This document shows positions 57,004 to 64,000 of a stretch of 64,000 nt of DNA, in pieces; the stretch's first letter is position 1; every line of letters begins with the position of its first letter. Source of the DNA: Lolium rigidum (Eukaryota > Streptophyta > Magnoliopsida > Poales > Poaceae); assembly GCF_022539505.1 (NCBI RefSeq), contig NC_061512.1, positions 156,223,962-156,287,961 on the forward strand, written 5' to 3'. A program made the position numbers and the translations under genes. The notes beneath the pieces are model-generated. The model did not search any database. It was not told where the DNA came from and was given only the letters and a program-made list of their open reading frames with translations.

Positions 57004-57576
57004 ATAGAGAAAATTATACCTGTTCACATATGAAGAAATGTTCGCATGGGCCAATCTTTTTTTTTTGATGCAAATCTGCTAGGTCATGTTATATACGTCT
57101 TTGTCTACTATTGTGTTCTTGAAGATAAAGATGAAAAATCTGAATCTTCAACTTAGTCCGGCCTTAGTCGCATGAACAAAAGCATTGTTATTAGTCTTTC
57201 TTCTTACTAAACACAGCATGGGATCTAGCTACTCAAACGGATTTATCAGTACAATATAAAGGCACAAGCTGTTCCGAATCTAATTCTTCATACCAATAGT
57301 GCAGAAATAACTGCTAATAAATAATTCCTACGACAAGCTACAGATGAAAAGAACAAAATGTGAGCAATTATAATTGCCTTGGAATCACAGATCATAGGAA
57401 CCAACTCAGTTTCTCTGTCATTTCTTAGAAAAGGTTAAAATACTTTCAGATGGTTGCATTACTTGTTTATATAACCTGTTGAACTTGTTTATATAATCGG
57501 TTGAATTTCACTGTGCACTGTAAGCTTATCCGGACTCTGGACAGAAATATGGAATTGCTAGCATCTTTGTGTAGGA

Positions 57577-58362
57577 ATGGAAGAATCTTCGGACAGCTAC
57601 GACTCATCTGCAGATGTTTCTGATTCACCTCCTGCTTCTGAAACTGAAGAAGCTCCGATGGAGGTAAAGAGCTTATTCTGAGGGAGTGCATCTTTCCTGC
57701 ATTGCAAAACAACAAGGACAAGAAGTATATACTAGTGCCCTACAATCCAACGTAAGTCCTACTCTTGTATTCCATTACTGCATTTTCTACGTTTTCAACT
57801 TTACTTTGCTCAAACAAAGGCTCTTTCTTCTTTGGCATAATCCTCATGTTTGTGCAGGGGTCACTGGGTTCTGATTATTCTCATGGTGAGCGAATGCAAG
57901 GCTTTTTACTTGGATTCACTTAAAAACAATGCACCGAAAAGGGATTACGAAGTGTTGTCAAACATTCTGAATGATGCTCTCTTTGAACATAGTTTTAAAG
58001 GTGGAATTGTAAAAAAAAAGAATAAAGGTCCTGCACGCTTTAAGCATTACACAGAGGTTAGTTGCACACAGCAGCAAGATAGTGTGTCCTATGGCTACTA
58101 TCTCTGCTACCATATGGAAATATTTGTGAGGAGATATAGGCATTTAAACAAAGGTGTAGACATTCAGTTGTTCGGTACTCATATGGAGTCCAATCCATTT
58201 AACCGGAAGACAGAGTTTACACGTATCCAAGACATTTTCGCAAGAATCATCAACACAGAGGTTACCTCGGAATCTGGGGTTTTCTATGGCGGTGATGACT
58301 CGCCGGAGGTTCATGATTCACGCACAAAGTATGCTGCAACCCAATTGAACAAGCATGCATGA
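57577..58362 (+). pseudogene. Ulp1-like (C48) protease of the CACTA element, catalytic Cys codon changed
   Basis: An acidic exon starts at ATG 57577 and ends at 57663. After a short, uncertain intron a segment reads DKKYILVPYNPT to 57751, with a clear GT-AG intron at 57752-57857, then GHWVLIILM (catalytic His), FYLDSL (Asp) and QQQDSVSYGYYLCYHME. In Ulp1-type proteases of CACTA elements the last block is normally SCGYY; here the Cys is Tyr (TAT at the TGT position), so the enzyme should be inactive. The frame ends at 58362. Such proteases are common CACTA cargo, with an unclear role. Confidence 0.75.
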
Positions 58363-60141
58363 TCACCGGATGAGGTATGGGCCATTTTATTCATCATATA
58401 TGTGGTCAGCTTGAAATGCATGTTCTTCATGATTAATAATAGTACAAATCATTGCCATACAAAGCGACTAGGCATGCGGCTGTAAAAATGCAGTAGATTG
58501 CTTCTATATATTGTGTGTATAGATAGAAACTATTTATTGTTTTTTCTGTAGTCTTTCTGGTGCTAAATATCTATTGTTTTTTCCTAAAGCCTTTCTCTTG
58601 CTCAACCTACTGAGATTAATTCTAAAAAATAATAAAGAGATACAGCTATGCTTTTAGCGATAAAAGTGTCAGATCACACATGTATTGACTCATGACGTCT
58701 GAGCAACTTCTATGCCTAGATACTCTCATTCCGGCAATTGTTTCCTAAAGTTAGTAATAAATAATGTTGTGCAATCGGATGTGCTTTTATTTATCTTGAG
58801 AGCAATCTTTCTTTTCCCCTGTTATATGGCTTATTATATTGGTTCAGACTTAAACTTATATTTTTTTGATCTAGGATGAATTATTATTTCTTCTCTTTTA
58901 TGGATCTCAGCAGATGTTTTTTTCGTTTGTACTATAAATATCAAGTAAATTTGTCACTTCAAATTTAAATGCTCACATGTAAAAAGTAGACCCAAATGGA
59001 GCTTATACTCAATAGTATACATGATTGTTCTCTTATTGTACGTCACATTTGTAGTTTCTCTGAAAGTGTCTTTGTTACTAATCAAAATCAGTGTAATACT
59101 CTTAAAAGCTGTTAGACGAACGTGTACAGTTTGGTCTTTGTTACCCAAATGATTTGAGAAAATGCATATTAGAGGCAAATGTATGTGCCTCTGTTGGAAT
59201 GTGCCAATCAATACTAGTTATATCTACTGAAGACCCCTTTGGCGTTGTGTAAATAATTCGAGCTGAATCGGAACCATATGACCAAATTTGGTGTCATTTT
59301 AGCATAGTAGATTTAGTTAAATGCACATCTCTGAATTTATAGGCCAAAGTGTGCATTGTTTGGTAACTTCAAAACTTTTGTGGGGTTGCTTTGTTTGTAA
59401 CGGGTGCCATAATCTGGTCTCCTAAACTATGCTATGAACAGATGGAGATAAATGACAAACAGTAGCAAACGTGAGATTATTATATGATGCACCTTGCACG
59501 GACCCGGTTACAATGTAATAGTGCAACAGTAGGGGCCATAAATAAAGAGGGTCCAATTGCCACCAAGTTGTTAGTTTAATAGGCTCTTTTTTTTGGCTCT
59601 GCAATGCAGGCCATGCACATAGTTGTTATCTGGGTCCATATCTTGTGGATACTTATGCTTTATTTTACCTTGGAAATGATTCACTATATGGACTAGATCT
59701 ATCAAATAGAACTGTAAGCCTTTTCTCTACCACTATGTTGAGTCGTTTGCAGAAGTCTGTACTAAGTAGGACTGTCCCATTTTTCTATTATTATCCAAAA
59801 CCTGTACGGCAGTATTCATATTGCCTTGGATGATTTCCAGGACAAACAACAGCTCCACGTCTTAATTTTATCCCAAATCAATGCCTCCTTTTTTGCTACT
59901 TCTGCAAAAGAAAGGTAGTACTTGTGCACTACAAGAAATATCCTGATCAAGTGCATTGCTGCACTTTATCGAAAAAGGTGCATTGTTGCATATATACGGA
60001 GCCCCGATTAGTTCCTTCTACTATTCTGGCTACCTGTGTGTTCATGTGTTGCTATACTCTGTCTAAGCTATTACAGAGCCCCAATGACTTTCTTTTATTT
60101 TTCATTATCTACGATGCTTATGTTCCTTTTTTTGATTATAG

Positions 60142-60292
60142 GACTGGTCAAGATTCTCAAGAAGTATGACAAGACAACTGGGGCCCTTATCCGTCTCCCC
60201 TACATTCAAAATGTGTTGCTTCAGTGTTGAAGTTCTTCAAAACTGAGCTCCTGTACCAGCTTGTGGAGGAGTGTGAGGCCATGCTCAACTAA
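60142..60292 (+). pseudogene. Captured SPX-domain exon (SPX phosphate-sensor family) in the CACTA
   Basis: After a good acceptor (ttgattatag|ga) the exon reads GLVKILKKYDKTTGALIRLP, then YIQNVLLQ, and in a shifted frame FFKTELLYQLVEECEAML before TAA (60290-60292). This matches the end of the SPX domain of plant SPX1/2/3 proteins (GLVKILKK-DKRTG, VLQQPFF, LVKECEAM). Eight bases between the Gln codon and the Phe codons break the frame. Other SPX exons were not seen. The SPX domain binds inositol pyrophosphates and restrains PHR factors; this fragment cannot. Confidence 0.8.
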
Positions 60293-60300
60293 GTCCTACA

Positions 60301-60544
60301 GTATTGAACAATTCATAATCCTAGTTCTTCCTTGAATAGCAGCGGATGCATTGCAGTGATATAATTGCTTCGATAATATGTTTCCAAGCATGATATCAGA
60401 ATGTAGAGCATGTACATGACTAGTTCAAAAGTATTGAACAATTCATAATCCTAGTTCTTCCTTGAATAGCAGCGGATGCATTGCAGTGATATAATTGCTT
60501 CGATAATATGTTTCCAAGCATGATATCAGAATGTAGAGCATGTA
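60301..60544 (+). repeat. Exact 114-bp direct repeat, period 130
   Basis: gtattgaacaattcataatc...agagcatgta occurs at 60301-60414 and 60431-60544 with no visible difference, separated by 16 bp. It lies after the captured SPX exon, perhaps within its 3' UTR, and looks like a recent local duplication. Confidence 0.9.
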
Positions 60545-60932
60545 GACTAGCTTGATGAAATAGATTGTAACTTCTGTGCACATGTTATGTCATATTGGGT
60601 GATGTGAACGTATCATTGGTACACATCTTATTGTGCAATCTGAAATATAGAAAATTCGTGTAAAAAGATTTTTTTTTATTACGGAAATTGAAACCAAAGG
60701 ATGAGCACTATAACAAGCCAGTCACTACAAAACCCCTCAGGCCCGCGGCCTTCCATCGCACTAGTGACAGGCATCTATTTTTGCCAGTCATTAGTATACA
60801 CACACTAGTGACAGGCACATGCCTGTCACTAGTAACCTGATACCAGTGACTAGTCATTAGTGACTGGCGCTTTGCCTGTCACTAACATGCCTTTTGTGCC
60901 TGTCACTAGAGGCCTATTCTGCAGTAGTGTGC

Positions 60933-63409
60933 GTTCCTTTCTAACATGACCTAAATGGCGGTTCCACAAATAAGTGGAATTCAAATCATTTGCCTTATGG
61001 CATTTTAGCGTCAGTGTTATGTATGTGTGTTTCACCATTAAGATTTATAATAACTTATCCATCGTATATGGAGTAATGTCATAATTTGAACAACTTATTG
61101 TTTTCATTTGACCAGAGCAAAATAACAATTATTAAGTTCTTTATTATAAATTCTAAGGGCTAGATAGAATGCTAACGACGAACATAATAACACTTTATTT
61201 TGTTCCAGCCGTGCATTCCTATCATATTCCTTGTCGACTACTTAGGCCATTGTATTCTTGTATTGCGTTGTTTTGTATAACACTTCATACCAACCAATAT
61301 AGTACTAATACCCAAGAATTTCTTAGTGTGACTTAACTAGGAATACAACCATAACATGTATATCATTTATATACACCTGAGCTAGACTTTCTAGTCTTTT
61401 TCTTTCTTTCTGCCAATAATCTTTTGTAGTTTCTCTTTTAGCTTTCCTCATTATTCAGAAAAACACTTCAACATCAATAACTTCTAGGTTTGTTGGTCAA
61501 ATACCAATAACCTTGAGGTTCTTACTTTGAAGTTGATCATCATATGATAAGTGTTCCGGATTTCACTATTAGTAACTTTGTAATATGATGAACAATTTCA
61601 CTCATAATTTTATCCATCATATCATGACGACTTTTCCGAGACCATGTCTGTACATGCTAGGCTCGTAAAGTTTAACCTCGCATTCGCATGTGCAAATCTG
61701 GCTTGTACCCGTTGTAAGCACACGTAGAATCTATAACACCCGATCATCACGTGATGCTTCGAAACGACGAGTCTTAGCAACGGTGCATACTAAGGACAAT
61801 CACTTCATGGATATGCGAATATCGTTAGTGCCCCAATAGTTGGAGGATTGGGACGCCTTGCGTCTTCAACCTTCGTACATTCCCATAAAACTTATGAGTT
61901 TATGTAGTCTCACCAAAATATATTCTATCATCTTGCAATAAGGTCTTAGATATCACATATATCTCATACCTTGATTATTTCTGAAAACTAAATTTTCAGC
62001 TCCTTATTTTTCAAACAGATTTGAACTTCAAGTTTTACGGAGACAAGATAACTTTAGGTACTAATTGAAACCACAACTCTTTGAATCAGCAATGTGAGGT
62101 TTACTAAAAGTTTGCAATAGGACTTAATCATTTCTTGATTCTTTAACAATACGGTACCAGTCCGTAAAGTTTCTTATCAGACTTAACAAGTATTTCTATC
62201 TCAATTACAAGACTAGCGCATGGTAGAAAACGGATGCCAATACTACAAAATTAATTCAAAATACTACTCGAGACTATGTTTATGATAATTTGTTCATGTT
62301 TTAATCTAATTACTAATGAACTCCCACTTAATACAACATCCCTCATAGTTGTTATGTGGTACACGATCCAAATCCACTACACCAAAACCGATCATCACGT
62401 GAGATGATGTAGCTTCAATGGTGAACATCAACATGTTGATCATATCATCCATATGACTCGTGTTCAACCTTTCGGTTTCCGTTGTCCCGAGGCCATGTCT
62501 GTACATGCTAGGCTCGTCAAGCAAACCCAAGTATTCCGCGTGTGCAACATGGCTTACACCCGTTGTATGTGAACGTTGAATCAATCACATCCGATCATCA
62601 CGAGATGCTTCGAAACGACGATCTGTACAACGGTGCATACGAGGGGAGAACACTTTATTATCTTGATATTAATGTGAGGGATCATCTTATAATGCTACCG
62701 TCGCGATCTAAGTAAAATAAGATGCATAAAGGATTAACATCACATGCAATTCATATGTGATATGATATGGCCCTTTAGTTTTTGCGCCTTCAATCTTCAT
62801 CTCCAAAGCACGGACATGATCTCCATCATCAACGGGCATGATCTCCATCATCGTCGGCGTAGCGTCAAGGTTCATGGCGCCGTCTTCATGGTTGTTCACC
62901 TCATGTAGCAACTATTACAACTACTTTGAAATACTACTCAACATGAAATTTAAAGACAACCATAAGGCTCCCGCCGGTTGCCACAATACAATAATGATCA
63001 TCTCATACATATTCATCATCACATTATGGCCATATCACATCACCAAACCCTGCAAAAACAAGTTAGACGTCTCTAATTTGGTTTGCATATTTTACGTGGT
63101 TTAGGGTTTTCGAGTGAGATCTAATCTACCTACGAACATGAACCACAACGGTGATACTAGTGTTGTCAATAGAAGAGTAAATTGAATCTTCACGTAGGAG
63201 AGACAGACACCCGCAAAGCCTCTTATGCAATACAAGTTGCATGTCGAACGAGGAGCAAGTCTCATGAACGCGGTTATGTAAAGTTAGCCCGAGCCGCTTC
63301 ATCCCACTATGCCACAAAGATGCAAAGTACTCAAACTAAAAACAACAAGAGCATCAACGCCCACAAAACCATTGTGTTCTACTCGTGCAACCATCTATGC
63401 ATAGACACG
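60933..63409 (-). other. Copia internal region right of the CACTA insertion: gag/leader remnants
   Basis: Stop-dense, with no recognisable domain. It contains two diverged direct repeats: about 61637-61804 and about 62488-62655 (both with catgtctgtacatgctaggct, cgatcatcacg and gatgcttcgaaacgacga). They are a leader duplication within the element. Confidence 0.5.
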
Positions 63410-63421
63410 GCTCTGATACCA
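63410..63421 (-). other. Met-tRNA primer binding site of the Copia element
   Basis: On minus TGGTATCAGAGC starts one base inside the LTR end and is a perfect complement of the initiator-Met tRNA 3' end. Confidence 0.85.
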
Positions 63422-63422
63422 C

Positions 63423-64000
63423 TGTAGGATAACGTTGCATAGAAAACAAAAATTTTCCTACCGCGTACACGCAATCCAAGCCAAGATGCAATCTAGAAGA
63501 CGGTAGCAACGAGGGGGTATCGAGTCTCACCCTTGAAGAGATTCCAAAGCCTACAAGATGAGGCTCTTGTTGCTGCGGTAGACGTTCACTTGCCGCTTGC
63601 AAAAACGCGTAGAAGATCTTGATCACGATCGGTTCCGGCGCCACGAACGGGCAGCACCTCCGTACTCGGTCACACGTTCGGTTGTTGATGAAGACGACGT
63701 CCACCTCCCCGTTCCAGCGGGCAGCGGAAGTAGTAGCTCCTCTTGAATCCGACAGCACGACGGCGTGATGTCGGTGGTGGTGGAGAAATCCGGCGGAGCT
63801 TCGCTTAAGCGTGCGGGATGTGGTGGAGGAGAGATACCGCTAGGGTTTGGGGAGAGAGGGGAGGCTAGGGCGCCGGCCAAGGGCAGCCCTAGGTGGTGCG
63901 GCCAAGAGTAGTCAGCCCCCTCCCTCTCCTCCTCATTATATAGGTGGAAATCCCCAAGTGTTGGTATCCAAGTCTTCGAATAAGACCCCAACAATGAAAC
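63423..64000 (-). repeat. 5' LTR of the Copia element, truncated by the window end
   Basis: Nearly identical to 51477 onward; small differences include gaagatctt against gaatatctt near 63612 and one base fewer in gacgaccgtcc near 63700. The similarity indicates a fairly young insertion. Confidence 0.88.

Larger units (their letters stand above)
55763..60929 (+). mobile_element. CACTA (En/Spm) DNA transposon, 5167 bp, TSD TGC, non-autonomous
   Basis: The left end CACTACTGCAGAAACGC and right end ...TTCTGCAGTAGTG are inverted repeats, flanked by TGC at 55760-55762 and 60930-60932. Subterminal regions hold many AGTGACAGGC/GCCTGTCACT motifs in both orientations (55820-55985 and 60755-60910), the expected transposase-binding arrays. 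Inside are a transposase C-terminal remnant, a Ulp1-like protease gene and a captured SPX-domain exon. The catalytic transposase domain is absent, so movement would need help in trans. It lies within the Copia element. Confidence 0.93.
51477..64000 (-). mobile_element. Copia LTR retrotransposon with BARE/Angela-like LTRs, degenerate, right end outside window
   Basis: On minus the element runs from the 5' LTR (63423 to beyond 64000) leftward to the 3' LTR (51477-53272). The 3' LTR starts TGAAGGAGATATGCCCTAGA and both end ...GTTATCCTACA, close to the BARE/Angela type. A perfect Met-tRNA primer site lies at 63410-63421, and the purine tract AAGTGGGAGAGC at 53273-53284. The internal part has no long open frames. 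It sits in the 5' LTR of the element at 45604, after TTACA (51472-51476), and a CACTA element sits within it. Confidence 0.88.

Overview
The window is nuclear DNA from a grass, most likely Pooideae (the wheat, barley, oat and ryegrass group). I infer this from genes with GT-AG introns, nested LTR retrotransposons with very GC-rich LTR cores, a BARE/Angela-like Copia LTR, a CACTA transposon and small MITEs. Nothing is prokaryotic. The species cannot be read from the sequence.

Only two host genes are convincing, and both look intact. They are a long-chain acyl-CoA synthetase of the LACS8/LACS9 type (+ strand, 5' UTR exon near 30000-30120, CDS 31139-38133, 726 codons) and a chloroplast-type indole-3-glycerol-phosphate synthase (- strand, 43387-40643, 380 codons). 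They lie tail to tail about 2.5 kb apart. They belong to unrelated pathways (fatty acid activation; tryptophan synthesis), so they share a gene island and no evident function.

Left flank (1-29514): a Copia-like element with a 344-bp LTR (29171-29514) is interrupted by a minus-strand Tat-lineage Gypsy element (1-29075, its far end outside the window). The Tat element carries gag, protease, RT, RNase H, a second RNase H and integrase, all decayed, plus an oppositely oriented six-exon gene with its own TATA box (684-3543). Its RT is split by a solo LTR (6969-8499). Its gag is split by an Athila-type element (11470-27898) that has gag-protease and a separate ATHILA-domain ORF but no RT or integrase. 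The 5' LTR of that element is split in turn by a 6.7-kb non-autonomous LTR element (12007-18669). Matching 5-bp target duplications support the three inner insertions.

Right flank (45604-64000): a second copy of the same non-autonomous family (from 45604) is interrupted in its second LTR by a Copia element with a BARE/Angela-like LTR (51477 to beyond the end). That Copia carries a CACTA transposon (55763-60929, TSD TGC), which holds a transposase C-terminal remnant, a Ulp1-like protease whose catalytic Cys codon reads Tyr, and a captured SPX-domain exon.

The intergenic stretches near the genes hold small hairpin elements and short tandem duplications. No tRNA, rRNA or CRISPR array was seen.
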